From Hevea brasiliensis (Eukaryota > Streptophyta > Magnoliopsida > Malpighiales > Euphorbiaceae), in contig NC_079509.1 of the NCBI RefSeq assembly GCF_030052815.1, positions 45,626,750-45,690,749 on the forward strand: 64,000 bases of DNA, given 5' to 3'. The notes under the pieces were generated by a model that searched no databases, was not told the origin of the DNA, and worked only from the letters and a program-made list of their open reading frames with translations. Position numbers and translations under genes: made by a program. Position 1 is the stretch's first letter; each line of letters opens with the position of its first letter. Below, in pieces: positions 19,214 to 30,935 of this stretch.

Positions 19214-21160
19214 TTATAAATCCTTTTGACTGTTTTTGGAAACTTGGAATGGTTTGAAGATTGGGTTTTTCAATTTTGTATCTGGCTTAGTTTCAATTTG
19301 GGAAACTGTAGCCTGTTGGTTTTGTTCCATTTTTTGTAATTGCTTACCTATGGTATGCAAATGGGCATTTGTAAAGTTATTCTGTAGAACAATGTTTTTT
19401 ATATTCACAGAATCACTCTCATTTGGAATTTTGTAAGGGGCTGCTTCTACTGTTTGTTTCAAGTGGGGAATTTTTACTATCCCAAGAGGAGGATGTTCAG
19501 ACTGTATTTTTCTACCATCTAAAATTTCCCATTCAAGAACTTTGTTTCTAACAGTAACAGGATTAACGGACAGTTTTTTTTCTGCTTGGTTAACAGACAG
19601 TTTTTCTTCTGCTTTCTTTAGAAGATCTTTCAGAGCCGCAATGAACTCCGATTGATTATCTTCTGACTCCTGTTGTTTGGGTTTTGAAATTTGAGAAGGT
19701 TTTGAAACTGGATTTGATTTTTTGAAAGTTTTTTGAGTTTTGGAAAATGGATATGAAATGTTATGCACTTTAGCATACATCTCAAACCAATCAAAGAAAA
19801 GAATATGGACTCTATGTTGGTGTATAAAGTCATAATATTTCTTTTGAATTTCTTCACTTTGATTATTGAAATTTTTAAAAAACCACATTTGCTTTTTATG
19901 ATTTTTAGGAGAATAAAAATCATCATGCAAATATTGTCTGTCTACTTCAAATTCTTTTTCAAGCACATTAAGTTCATGGTTTACATTTTCTGTAATGGCT
20001 GAAAAGGTAGGAGAAGTAGGTTCTGACTCTATTTGGGTTTCATCCTGAACAGACTCGTTTTGTAAATTTGTATAAGCTGGATGTGGAACATTTGTTGAGT
20101 AATTTACGTTTTGAAAAGTGGATCTAGGTATTTCTGAAGTAGAAAACCTAGAAGAGCTAGGTAAATCTGAGGTAGAATACCTAGGCTGAATATTTTGTAT
20201 TTCAACTGGTTTTGTAAAAGGCAAACTAATGACAGAAGGTATACGAGACACTCCTCCTATGTCTACAGTACTGGACGTTGAGGAATCATCTGAAAACCTA
20301 AGGCTTCTGTTAAAGCTAAGGCTGACTCTTCCATCATCATACTGGGTTATTTGCCTAAGTTGAACGTTTGGCTCAACTATTTTTGAAGATTCTGGTTCTA
20401 CTGCACCTTCTAAGATCCATTCTTCTGGTAGGGTTATGTCCTTCCACTGGATAGATCTAGGGATTACAGTGTTGGATTTTGTAAGATCAGTTTGTAAAAG
20501 CAAAGTTTCTCCTCTTTTACTTTGAAATTTATGTTTTGTAGCAAAAGCAGAAACCATAGCTTTGTAATGAATTTTGTAAATCAGTGCAAGAGGAATAGAT
20601 CCTTCAAGCATTTTGTAATTATGAGTTTTGATTTGTAAAACAAGGGATTTTGTAATATTACTGTCGTTTAAGGAAACAGTAAAATTTGGATAGCAATCAA
20701 AAGATATTGGTCCACTGCATAAACTAGACTCGACTGAACTAAGCAAGGAGTCCTGGAAGTTTATGAACCTAGTATCTCTAAGAACTGCTAGGATTGAGGT
20801 GTTCAACCCTTCTTTTGTAAGCGGTTTAATTCCAACTTGGACTAAACCTATATGGATGTATTTGTATTGTTTTTCACGGTGTTTTTGTAAGGATTTTTGA
20901 GACAGAAGAGAAATCGTCTCAAAAGGTTTTGTAATCTGAAGATCCCTCTCTTCAGTTTTGATTGTGAAATCAGTTTTGAAAAAATTGAGTTTTGTAGTCT
21001 GATAGATCTGATCCTTTTGTACTTTTGGAATTTCCCAATTATCTATACATTTTTCAAAATTTTCGATTATTATTTCTTCACTATTAACCATCTTTCTCGA
21101 CTTGGAGGACGAGGTAGAAGAGTTTGAAGAAGAAACTGTCCTACAGAAAATTGGATTCAT
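19214..21160 (-). CDS. Component A movement protein and linker (648 codons)
   Basis: Open from ATG at 21160 (MNPIFCRTV) to TAA at 19214-19216. An in-frame extension upstream exists only with a non-ATG start, so the conserved ATG is preferred. Residues ~1-250 are the 30K-superfamily movement domain. The Ser/Thr-rich linker follows to ~390, then the aromatic helical block (MWFFKNFNN, FFDWFEMYAK) around 400-470, a Lys/Pro-rich spacer, and the A-specific stretch with two SVNQ/SVNP repeats. In intact A copies this frame continues into the coat protein; here a CAA-to-TAA change stops it. The 5' UTR is split by copia element 1. Confidence 0.8.
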   Translation of the reverse strand: MNPIFCRTVSSSNSSTSSSKSRKMVNSEEIIIENFEKCIDNWEIPKVQKDQIYQTTKLNFFKTDFTIKTEERDLQITKPFETISLLSQKSLQKHREKQYKYIHIGLVQVGIKPLTKEGLNTSILAVLRDTRFINFQDSLLSSVESSLCSGPISFDCYPNFTVSLNDSNITKSLVLQIKTHNYKMLEGSIPLALIYKIHYKAMVSAFATKHKFQSKRGETLLLQTDLTKSNTVIPRSIQWKDITLPEEWILEGAVEPESSKIVEPNVQLRQITQYDDGRVSLSFNRSLRFSDDSSTSSTVDIGGVSRIPSVISLPFTKPVEIQNIQPRYSTSDLPSSSRFSTSEIPRSTFQNVNYSTNVPHPAYTNLQNESVQDETQIESEPTSPTFSAITENVNHELNVLEKEFEVDRQYLHDDFYSPKNHKKQMWFFKNFNNQSEEIQKKYYDFIHQHRVHILFFDWFEMYAKVHNISYPFSKTQKTFKKSNPVSKPSQISKPKQQESEDNQSEFIAALKDLLKKAEEKLSVNQAEKKLSVNPVTVRNKVLEWEILDGRKIQSEHPPLGIVKIPHLKQTVEAAPYKIPNESDSVNIKNIVLQNNFTNAHLHTIGKQLQKMEQNQQATVSQIETKPDTKLKNPIFKPFQVSKNSQKDL

Positions 21161-21218
21161 ACTTAAATAATTTTCTAGGTTGATCTTTTGAGTTAAGTGA
21201 GGTAATCGCACCAGGAAT
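21161..21218 (-). other. Viral 5' UTR, gene-proximal part, split by copia element 1
   Basis: The rest of the UTR resumes at 30760. GGAAT at 21214-21218 is the left copy of the target duplication. Confidence 0.9.
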
Positions 21219-23333
21219 TGTTAGTAGTATGCCCTAGAGCATATCATTTAGTATGTATCTTGTATATATTTTATTAATAAAAGGCATTTCCACTTTTCCG
21301 TTTACATAATATATTTATGTGTAATAGAAAAGGTCCATTGATATTTTGTTAGAAATATTATTCTTAAGTTGTTAAGAATATGAGTGACAATATTTCTAGC
21401 ACAAAGTATCATAAATAGGTTCACAATCGAGGATACTTCATAATAAGGACATGACTTATCCAGAAAGATTGTATTCATGTTTGTTCCCAAGTTATTTATA
21501 TGAGATATAAATAAGATGGAATGGTGAGTCTCATGCCATATAACAAACATGATAGGCACTTATAAATGATAAGTAGGCCGAACCAGTGACACTTATGACA
21601 AGCACATAGAGTTTACTCTTGTCAATGTTTTGTCATAAATCATATCGATGCATATAATCTTTAGACACGAGATAGCACAGTTATCTTGTATATAGGTAGT
21701 TTGAGTTTGATGCTGCTTTCATACTTGTAATCTGTATGGGTATATGGGCATGTGTTGGCTCCTACTAGTTATATATGGAGGTAGGTGTTGATCAAGATGG
21801 AATCTGTTCCTCTAAGTAAATAGAGATAAAATCCTATGTTCATTTAATTGTTCTTGATGTTTCAAGTTCCTGGCCAGGACAGATAGATTTATTCCTAAAA
21901 GAGTTTCTGAGAATAAAATCTTTTTAATCAAGAACTGGAATTAAAAGAGAACATAATATTCATAGCAAATGGCGTTTGACATAAACCATGACTCCAGCTT
22001 GAGTTGGGATTTTGTAACAGAGAGATTCTATTGCATGGTAACATATGATTATAGGTTCATTTAAGGTAAACCTTATTACTAATTGGGTGGCCATGGCATG
22101 CTATGCTAGGTGTTAACCATGGTCTATGAGGCTCATAAAATGATTTAGAGAAATCATTTATGGTAAGAAAGAGTTCTGATGATATTAAGAGTTGATATCA
22201 TGTCTCATTGCCAATTAGTGATGAGCCTAGTAAGTCACACACATACACAAGTTATCACCTATTTAAATATGATTTAATTAATTAATTAAAGAGTTTAATT
22301 GATTAATTAAATAGGTTTGGTTTGCAATTAGATTGCAAAGTCCCTAGCATGACTTGAAACCAAATCTAGATTATTGGATGTATAATATAAGTTAAATTTA
22401 TATTTAAAGTGTTTAAATATGAATTTAATTAATGAGAAATTAATTAATAGAGATTAATTAATTAATTTATATTTGATATAAATTAATTAGAAGAAGAAAA
22501 TAATTATTTTGGGTTAAGAACTCAAAATTAAGACACAGGGGCATTTTGGTCATTTTGCAGTGTGACACGTGGCACCATGAGATGGTGACACATGGCATAA
22601 CACATAAGCTTGCCAAATGTTTTTTTTTTTTTTAATCATGTAAGATGATTAAAATCAAGATTAAATATAGGTTTGACACTTGGCACAATGTGATTGGGTC
22701 ACTTAAACCTAGAGCTAATCAAAAGGTGACATGTGGCTAGGGTTTAATGTGTTAACCTAGCTATTTAAGTGTGGTTATGAAAAGAAAACATAACCAGCAG
22801 CCTCTCCTCTCATATGTCACGCCACTTTGAGCCTCTCCAGCTATTTCTCTTCATCTCTCATCAATTCAAAGAGATTAGCTATCAATCTCTTGAATTAAGA
22901 ACACTAGAAATTGTTTCTAGTGTCCTGTTTGCATCTCTAATCTCTTAAAAGGCAGAACTTGAATTTCTAATTAATAGAAAAGGCTTTAGAAGCTGTTCAA
23001 GGGCTGCCATAGGTGTTCTTGGTGTGGACAAGCTAGAGGGACAACATCTGGTGTCCTGAAGATGAATCTCAAAGGCGCAGACACGCTGTAGCACATCAAG
23101 AGGTTAGTGTAATCGTTCTTGATTTAATCTAGGGTTCTAAAATTAATCTGATTAATTTTAAAATCTTAAATGGCAAATACAGATCCAAAAAACATATTAA
23201 AAGAGTTTTAATATGTTGTTTATCATTGAAATTAAATAGATAAAAATAAATCTTGCATGCTGCATGTGACCCTAGGTGAAAATTTTTGAATTCAATGGTA
23301 TAATCTTGTGTTTTTCACGCTTCCGTTCCTACA
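21219..23333 (+). repeat. 5' LTR of copia element 1
   Basis: 2115 bp. Contains a TATA-like TATTTAAG at 22762-22769 and an ACACGTGGC (G-box/ABRE-like) site near 22564-22572, about 200 bp upstream of it. A T-run of ~14 at 22619 is shorter in the 3' LTR. Confidence 0.92.
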
Positions 23334-23335
23334 AT

Positions 23336-23350
23336 TGGTATCAGAGCCAC
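23336..23350 (+). other. copia element 1 primer-binding site
   Basis: TGGTATCAGAGCCAC, two bases after the LTR; initiator tRNA-Met type. Confidence 0.92.
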
Positions 23351-25114
23351 TATATTTGTCATTTAGATTGTTGATTATATAATTTAATTGTGTGTTTGAT
23401 CATGAGATCAAGAGATTCATTGCTGGTTGGATCATGAGGTGTGGCGGCACACATGGTGAAGCCACCATTGGTGGCGGCAACAATGGTTCCTTGGGTGGTT
23501 CAAGGTTTGGCTTTTAATTCTGCAATTGTTGTATGATCTAAGGCCTATTCTTTGACTAATTAAAGTGTTTAATTAGTTGTTTTAATCACACAATTAAATT
23601 ATGATTCAAATCAGAATTTTAAAAATTGTTTGAACGTGATTCAAATCTAAATTTTAAAAGTTGTTTGAATGTGATTCAAATCTGAATTTTTAAAGTTGTT
23701 TGAATCATATTTAAATCTGATTTTTTAAAATTGATTCAATAAAATTCAGATCTGATTTTTTAAAAAATATTTGAATGTGATTCAAATCTGATTTTTTAAA
23801 AAAATGTTTGAATGTGATTCAAATCTGAATTTTTGAAGTTGTTTGAATGTGATTCAAATCTGAATTTTTAAATTTGTTTGAATGAGATTCAAATCTGAAT
23901 TTTTAAATTTATTTGAATCATATTCAAATCTGGATTTTTAAGTTGAATATGAGATATTCAATTTAATTTAAGTATGTATGTTTTATTTAATTGTTAAATA
24001 GTGATATGCATGATGGATGATCATGGACTATAAAAGACCAATGTGATTGGATTTATTTCTTTTATGTTTCTTTGGGATTGTAAATTAATTAATTTATTTT
24101 ATTTTTTTTTGGGCATGTATTATTAAGTTTGTAATATTTTTGGGTTGTAATTTCATTGATTTAAGTTCTTGTAAATTCGCCTTGGTATGCCAAGGATTAC
24201 TATGTAATATTGGATTGCAAGAAGTTCAAGGAGGTCAAGAGCATTGGTGGGACCAGTGGGAGGAATTCAATATCAAGTGTTGATTATGTACTCCTTCAGC
24301 AACTCTTGTAAAATGAATGAATGAAATGCACCTAGGAATGCCCTGATTCAATTCTTGGTGGCTCAGAATTGAATCCCTTAGAAAGTCCATGATCATACCA
24401 TATTTACTGCTTATCCATGAATGCATGAGATGTATGGGAATGTATGCAATTATATGATATATGCATGCTAAATGGATAATGTGCAAAGTGAGACCTTAAT
24501 AGTAATTAGGATGGCTATAAAATCTTCCAAACAAATGATTAAGTTGGAAATGCTATAATTAAAGTAATTATAACATAAGCCCTCCATTGGGGCAATTATT
24601 TTAAGAAATTTTAAATAGTTGCATGAGATGCAATTAATTTAAGAGATTTTCTTAAGAATAATTGTTAAGCATGAGATGTTGTAAATATGTAAATGGTTTG
24701 GTGGCCAATATTGGATGGACTGAGGACATTAAAATTATTTGCATAATTACTGCTCAATGGGATCAACTTAACTAATGCAAGATAAGTCAATATTGGATGT
24801 ACCGAGATTTTGAGCATTAGGGGCTAGTAAAGGATTGAGCCTCACATGAGATGTGATGGGCAAGGAGTTGCTCACTTATAGTTTATTGTAATTCCAATAA
24901 TGGATGTACACGAGGATGATCAATAGAATTATAAGAATTCAATCACCCACTAGAAATCCATCAAACTAGGATTTCCGTTTTCTACTTTGGAAGTGTAGGA
25001 TTCGCTAAGTTAGTGGGAGGACCAATTTGATTAAAAGACCATAATCATTTTGGTTAATTACATGATACATTTACTAATTAATCTGGTTATTTTCTGCTTA
25101 ATTTTACGATAAAA
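23351..25114 (+). other. copia element 1 long 5' untranslated region with minisatellite
   Basis: About 1.76 kb with no long ORF. At 23596-23945 there are about ten units of a ~36-bp repeat with core GATTCAAATCTGAATTTTTAAA. Further on, GGATGTAC-containing repeats match the CTCAGGTACATCCA repeats of element 2, some with small deletions. Confidence 0.8.
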
Positions 25115-25833
25115 ATGAGCACAAAACAACCACCACCATCCAATATCCTTGCAAGCATACTTGATCACAACAGTTGACAGGACCTAATCTGCGATTGGCT
25201 AAGAAATTTGAAACTTGTCTGAACCTTGAACATATAGGATATGTTCTATATTCAAATGTTCCTGGTCCCTTACCTCCAGAGGCCACACAAGAGGAACATG
25301 ATACTTTGGACAAGTGGAAGGAGCATGATATGAGAGCTAAGTGTTACATGCTTGCTTCCATGAGTAATGAGTTACAGAAGCAACATGAGAACATGCAGAG
25401 TGCGAGTGAGATCCTCCTTCACCTACAAGAGTTGTATGGTGAGCACAGAAGGAATGCTAGGTATGAGATATATAGACAGCTATTCAGTATGAGGATGTCT
25501 AAGGGACAGAATGTTGGTGATCATGTCCACAAGATGATTCTGATTGAGCAGCTTGGAACATCTTGACTTCAACATGGATTTCCAACTACAGACGGATTTG
25601 ATCCTTCAGTCCCTTCCTGAGACTTTTGGGAATTTTGTGACAAATTTCCATATGACTAAATAGGAATGCACCTTAGCTGGTTTACTCAACATGCTAGTTA
25701 TTGCCCAAAAGAATATGCTGGGCAATAAAGGAAAAGAGGTAGCTTTGGTTGCATCTTCTTCTGCTGGAAAGTCCAATAAGAAGAAGGGCAATAAGAAAAA
25801 GAAACCTCGATTCACGGTCCTTCCAAGAAAATA
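25115..25833 (+). pseudogene. copia Gag remnant, element 1
   Basis: Starts at ATG 25115 (MSTKQPPPSNILASIL) and aligns throughout with the intact gag of element 2. It is broken early by changes near 25160-25200. The middle is open at 25174-25566 (NLEHIGYVLYSNVPGP...HMRAKCYM-type block) and then loses frame again near 25550, with an in-frame TAG replacing a Gln codon near 25661. It ends in the Lys/Asn-rich tail near 25800. Not functional. Confidence 0.82.
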
Positions 25834-27006
25834 GCTAAACAGAAAGGGAAGACCAAAGTGACAAAGGCAAAGGAAAGTGTTTCCACCGCCAACAGAAAGT
25901 GTTTCCATTGCTAACAGAAAGTGTTTCCATTGCGAAGAAAGTGTTTCCACTAGCAGTATAGCAATCTAAATGAATGCAATGCCATGGTGAAAACCAACTC
26001 AAGTTCAAAATATATTTGGCACTTAAGGTTATGTCATGTTGCAGAAGATAGGATTGCAAAATTGGAGAAAATGGGGATTCTATCCTCATTGGGCTCTGAG
26101 CCTACTCCAACTTGTGAATCTTGCCTTCAAGGGAAAATGACTAGATCACCCTTTGTTGGACAAGGGCTAAGAGCTGAAAATATTTTGGAACTAATACATA
26201 GTGATGTATGTGGTCCATTTAAAGAAATGGCTAGAGGGGGTTTTCATTATTTTATTACCTTTACTGATGATAAATCAAGGTTTGGGTATTTGTATTTGAT
26301 GAAATACAAACATGAATCCTTTGAAAAGTTCAAAGAATTTAAATCTGAAGTAGAAAATCAAACAGGAAAGAATATTAAAGCTCTTGATCGGATCGTGGAG
26401 GTGAATCTTTGAGTTCTGAATTTGATGTATACTTGTGTGAGCATGGCATTGTTTCTCACCGACTCCTCCAGAACGCCACGGTGAATGGTGTATCTGAAGG
26501 AGAAATCGTACCTATTAGATATGGTACGTAGTATGATGAGCTATACCGATATGCCAATCTCCTTTGGGGATTTGCATTAGAATCACTTTATATATTCGAA
26601 TAGGATTCCATCAAAATCGCTTTCTTCCACACCTTATGAGATATGGCATGGAAGAAAACCAAGTCTTAAGCATGTTAAGATTTGGGGTTGTCCAAATTAT
26701 ATCAAAAGTGAACACCGATAAATTGGAGACCGGATCGTAAAAGGTCGATTTGTTGGATATCCAAAAGATAGTTTTGGATATTATTTTTATTTGCCTACTT
26801 CACAAAAGGTTGTGATAAGTAGAGATGCCACATTTCTTGAACAACAATTTGTCCAAGAAGGAGGCAAAGGAAGGCAAATAGAGTTAGAATTAGAGAATTC
26901 TGACCAACCAATGCATCGATGGATATAGATCCATCTAGTCAACCTATACCCGTTGATGAAACATCTACACTGTTCCTCGTAGAACAACCAGGTATCTCAC
27001 CCAAAG
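25834..27006 (+). pseudogene. copia integrase region, element 1
   Basis: Follows four tandem half-knuckle repeats (25871-25965). An open stretch at 25984-26412 (142 codons) encodes the pre-integrase WHLRLCHV...CESC zinc-binding segment and the first catalytic aspartates (IHSDVCGPF, TDDKSRF). After 26383 it is shredded by many 1-3 base losses, almost all at CAG/CTG positions compared with the intact integrase of element 2 (12422-13873). The protease is absent, as in element 2. Confidence 0.82.
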
Positions 27007-28047
27007 TTGAGATATGGTTTTCTTCATGAAGAAGAACAAGAGTTGTCTACTCATGAAGAAGTAGATCATGGAGATGATCCACTTACCTATGAAGAAGCTA
27101 TATCAGATATAGACTCTTCAAAATGGATTGAAGCTATGAAATCCGAGATTGATTCCATGTATAAGAATCAAGTTTGGGATCTTGTTGACCCACCTGAAGG
27201 TATTGTACCTATAGGGAACAAATGGGTTTTCAAGAAGAAAATTGGTTACGATGGAAAGGTAGAGACCTATAAGGCAACGCTAGTAGCGAAAGGGTTTCGC
27301 CAAAGGCAAGGAATAGACTATGAGGAGACTTTCTACTTTGTTGCCATGCTTAAATCAATTAGGATTTTATTAGCAATAGCTGCATACTATGATTATAAGA
27401 TTTGGCAGATGGATGTCAAAACAGCTTTTCTCAATGGATACATTGAAGAAAACATTTTCATGGAACAACCTAGGGGATTTGAATCCCAAGATGGTTCCAA
27501 AGTATGCAAGCTAAAGCAATCCATTTATGGGTTGAAACAAGCTTCGAGGAGTTGGAACATCCGTTTTGATGAAGCCATTAAATCCTTTGGTTTTATCAAA
27601 AATGAGGATGAGCCATGTGTATATAAGAAGGTTAGTGACAGTGCTATCACTTTCCTTGTCTTATATGTGGATGACATACTGTTGATAGGTAATGATACAT
27701 GTATGTTGACGACTATAAAGGTATGGTTGTCAAATACATTCTCCATGAAAGACTTAGGGGAGGCAACCTATATTCTTGGGATTCGCATCTATAGAGATAG
27801 ATCGAAAAGAATAATTGGTTTATCCCAAAATCTATACTTGGAAAAGGTGTTAAAGAGGTTTAACATGCTTGATTCCAAGAGAGGATTGTTACCAGTGAGA
27901 CATGGTATCCACCTTTCTAAAGAGATGTCTCCAAAGACACCTGAAGAAAGAGATAAGATGGCCAGGATTCCATATGCTTCGGCTATTGGAAGTTTAATGT
28001 ATGCAATGTTGTGTACTAGGCCGGATATCGCATATCCGTTAGTTTGA
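27007..28047 (+). CDS. copia reverse transcriptase (346-codon open frame)
   Basis: Open frame covering the end of the integrase/RT linker and the copia RT: AISDIDSSKWIEAMKSEID, VDLVDPPEG-type and NKWVFKKKIG motifs, then QMDVKTAFLNGYIEENIFMEQP, then LVLYVDDILL with the catalytic YVDD at about residues 223-226, and GSLMYAMLCTRPDIAY near the end. This is the best preserved RT of the three copia copies. It ends at a frame change at the start of the RNase H region. The first Met is arbitrary because the natural product is a polyprotein. It copies element RNA into cDNA in the family. Confidence 0.88.
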   Translation: MRYGFLHEEEQELSTHEEVDHGDDPLTYEEAISDIDSSKWIEAMKSEIDSMYKNQVWDLVDPPEGIVPIGNKWVFKKKIGYDGKVETYKATLVAKGFRQRQGIDYEETFYFVAMLKSIRILLAIAAYYDYKIWQMDVKTAFLNGYIEENIFMEQPRGFESQDGSKVCKLKQSIYGLKQASRSWNIRFDEAIKSFGFIKNEDEPCVYKKVSDSAITFLVLYVDDILLIGNDTCMLTTIKVWLSNTFSMKDLGEATYILGIRIYRDRSKRIIGLSQNLYLEKVLKRFNMLDSKRGLLPVRHGIHLSKEMSPKTPEERDKMARIPYASAIGSLMYAMLCTRPDIAYPLV

Positions 28048-28650
28048 CTAGCGGTATCAATCCAATCCGTGTTTGGAACATCGGATAGTCATCAAGAATA
28101 TTCTTAAGTACTTAAGAAAAACTAAGGATTTATTCTTGATTTATGGAGGTGGAGACTTGCAATTGGATGGTTATACGATTACGATTTCCAATCGATATCG
28201 ATGATAGAAAGTCTACCTCTGGATATGTGTTCATTTGTAATGGAGGTGCGATCTTGGAAGAGTTCCAAGCGAGCACGCATCGCAGATTCCACTCATCGAG
28301 GTCGAGTATATTCTTTGCATCGATCTCGCAAAAGAAGTCGCTTTTGGATAAAGAAGTTCATGACGTAACTTACATGAGTTCCTTCCATTGAGTCGCCAGT
28401 TCCATTACACCGTGACAACAATGGAGCGATCATCTGAGCTAAGGAACCAAGGTCTCACTAGAAATCCAAACACATAGAAAGGCACTACCACATTAAAAAA
28501 AAAATAATTGGGCAAGGCAATACAGCCATGCAGAAAATAGCATTAGCTGAAAATCCAGCTGATCCATTCACTAAGCCTTTGTCACAAGCTCAATTAGACC
28601 GACATCTTGAGAAGATGGGTCTAAGGTATTGTCATGAATGGCTCTAGTGC
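28048..28650 (+). pseudogene. copia RNase H remnant, element 1
   Basis: Contains recognisable RNase H pieces (RKSTSGYVFICNGG near 28200) and the family's end AENPADPFTKPLSQ near 28550, interrupted by several indels and an A-run at 28492-28503. The last ~25 bases before 28662 form the purine-rich tract before the LTR. Confidence 0.8.
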
Positions 28651-28661
28651 TAGTGGGAGAT

Positions 28662-30759
28662 TGTTAGTAGTATGCCCTAGAGCATATCATTTAGTATGTA
28701 TCTTATATATATTTTATTAATATAAGGCATTTTCACTTTTCCATTTATATAATATATTTATGTGTAATAGAAAAGGTCCATTGATATTTTGTTAGAAATA
28801 TTATTTTTAAGTTGTTAAGAATATGAGTGACAGTATTTCTAGCACAAAGTATCATAAATAGGTTCACAATCGATGATACTTCATAATAAGGACATGACTT
28901 TTCCAGAAGATTGTATTCATGTTTGTTCCCAAGTTATTTATATGAGATATAAATAAGATAGAATGATGAGTCTCATGCCATTTAACAAACATGATAAGCA
29001 CTTATACATGATAAGTAGGCCGAACCAGTGACACTTATGACAAGCACATGGAGTTTACTCTTGTCAATGTTTTGTCATAAATCATATCGGCATATAATCT
29101 TTAGACTGAGATAGCACGTTATCTTGTATATAGGTAGTTTGAGTTTGATAACGCTTTCATACTTGTACTTGTGTATGGGTATATGGGCATGTGTTGGCTC
29201 CTACTAGTTATATATGGAGGTAGGTGTTGATCAAGATGGAATCTGTTCCTCTAAGTAAATAGAGATAAAATCCTATGTTCATTTAATTGTTCTTGATGTT
29301 TCAAGTTCTGGCCAGACAGATAGATTTATTCGTAAAAGAGTTTCGATGAGAAAAATCTTTTAATCAAGAACTGGAATTAAAAGAGAACATAATATTCATA
29401 GCAAATGGCGTTTGACATAAACCATGACTCAAATTTGAGTTGGGATTTTGTAATGCAGAGATTCTATTGCATGGTAACATATGATTATAGGTTCATTTAA
29501 GGTAAACCTTATTACTAATTGGGTGGCCATGGCATGCTATGCTAGGTGTTAACCATGGTCTATGAGGTTCATAAAATGATTTAGAGAAATCATTTATGGT
29601 AAGAAAGAGTTCGATGATATTAAGAGTTGATATCATGTCTCATTGCCAATTAGTGATGAGCCTAGTAAGTCACACACATACACAAGTTATCACCTATTTA
29701 AATATGATTTAATTAATTAATTAAAGAGTTTAATTGATTAATTAAATAGGTTTGGTTTGCAATTAGATTGCAAAGTCCCTAGCATGACTTGAAACCAAAT
29801 CTAGATTATTGGATGTATAATATAAGTTAAATTTATATTTAAAGTGTTTAAATATGAATTTAATTAATGAGAAATTAATTAATAGAGATTAATTAATTAA
29901 TTTATATTTGATATAAATTAATTAGAAGAAGAAAATAATTATTTTGGGTTAAGAACTCAAAATTAAGACACAGGGGCATTTTGGTCATTTCATAGTGTGA
30001 CACGTGGCACCATGAGATGGTGACACATGGCATAACACATAAGCTTGCCAAATGTTTTTTTTTAATCATGTAAGATGATTAAAATCAAGATTAAATATAG
30101 GTTTGACACTTGGCACAATGTGATTGGGTCACTTAAACCTAGAGCTAATCAAAAGGTGACATGTGGCTAGGGTTTAATGTGTTAACCTAGCTATTTAAGT
30201 GTGGTTATGAAAAGAAAACATAACCAGCAGCCTCTCCTCTCATATGTCACGCCACTTTGAGCCTCTCCAGCTATTTCTCTTCATCTCTCATCAATTCAAA
30301 GAGATTAGCTATCAATCTCTTGAATTAAGAACACTAGAAATTGTTTCTAGTGTCCTGTTTGCATCTCTAATCTCTTAAAAGGAAAAACTTGAATTTCTAA
30401 TTAATAGAAAAGGCTTTAGAAGCTGTTCAAGGGCTACCATAGGTGTTCTTGGTGTGGACAAGCTAGAGGGACAACATCTGGTGTCCTGAAGACGAATCTC
30501 AAAGGCGCACACGCAAAGCACATCAAGAGGTTAGTGTAATCGTTCTTGATTTAATCTAGGGTTCTAAAATTAATCTGATTAATTTTAAAATCTTAAATGG
30601 CAAATACAGATCCAAAAACATATTAAAAGAGTTTTAATATGTTGTTTATCATTGAAATTAAATAGATAAAAATAAATCTTGCATGGTGCATGTGACCCTA
30701 GGTGAAAATTTTTGAATTCAATGGTATAATCTTGTGTTTTTCACGCTTCCGTTCCTACA
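28662..30759 (+). repeat. 3' LTR of copia element 1
   Basis: 2098 bp, near-identical partner of 21219-23333 apart from small indels; followed by GGAAT. Confidence 0.92.
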
Positions 30760-30922
30760 GGAATCACTGCCCTAAACACGCTCTCTCGGCTAAACACGGG
30801 ACTTACAACCCAGGCCTGTTTACACCTCTAAAGAAGCTGTCTTATCACCTTAAGATCATCTTACCAACCTCAAAAATGTTTAAATGTGAATCCGAACCTT
30901 AAATAGAACCTTTTCCCCCCCA
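30760..30922 (-). other. Viral 5' UTR, PBS-proximal part
   Basis: The remainder of the UTR interrupted by copia element 1, ending at the C-run (G-run on the coding strand) beside the PBS. Confidence 0.88.
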
Positions 30923-30935
30923 GGCTCTGAAACCA
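30923..30935 (-). other. Viral PBS with one mismatch
   Basis: GGCTCTGAAACCA on the plus strand; one T-to-A change relative to the other copies. Marks the right border of the 18764-30935 A copy and the left border of the full B unit. Confidence 0.85.

Larger units (their letters stand above)
21219..30759 (+). mobile_element. Ty1/copia retrotransposon, element 1 (plus strand, 9.5 kb)
   Basis: A complete element. LTRs at 21219-23333 and 28662-30759 begin TGTTAG and end CTACA. The 5-bp target duplication GGAAT is at 21214-21218 and 30760-30764. The PBS is at 23336-23350, and a purine-rich tract (TAGTGGGAGAT) lies just before the 3' LTR. Internal order: 5' UTR with minisatellite, gag, integrase, RT, RNase H; no protease. 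It is inserted in the 5' UTR of a viral A copy. With element 2 it forms a ~9.5 kb inverted pair separated by ~2.7 kb. Confidence 0.95.
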
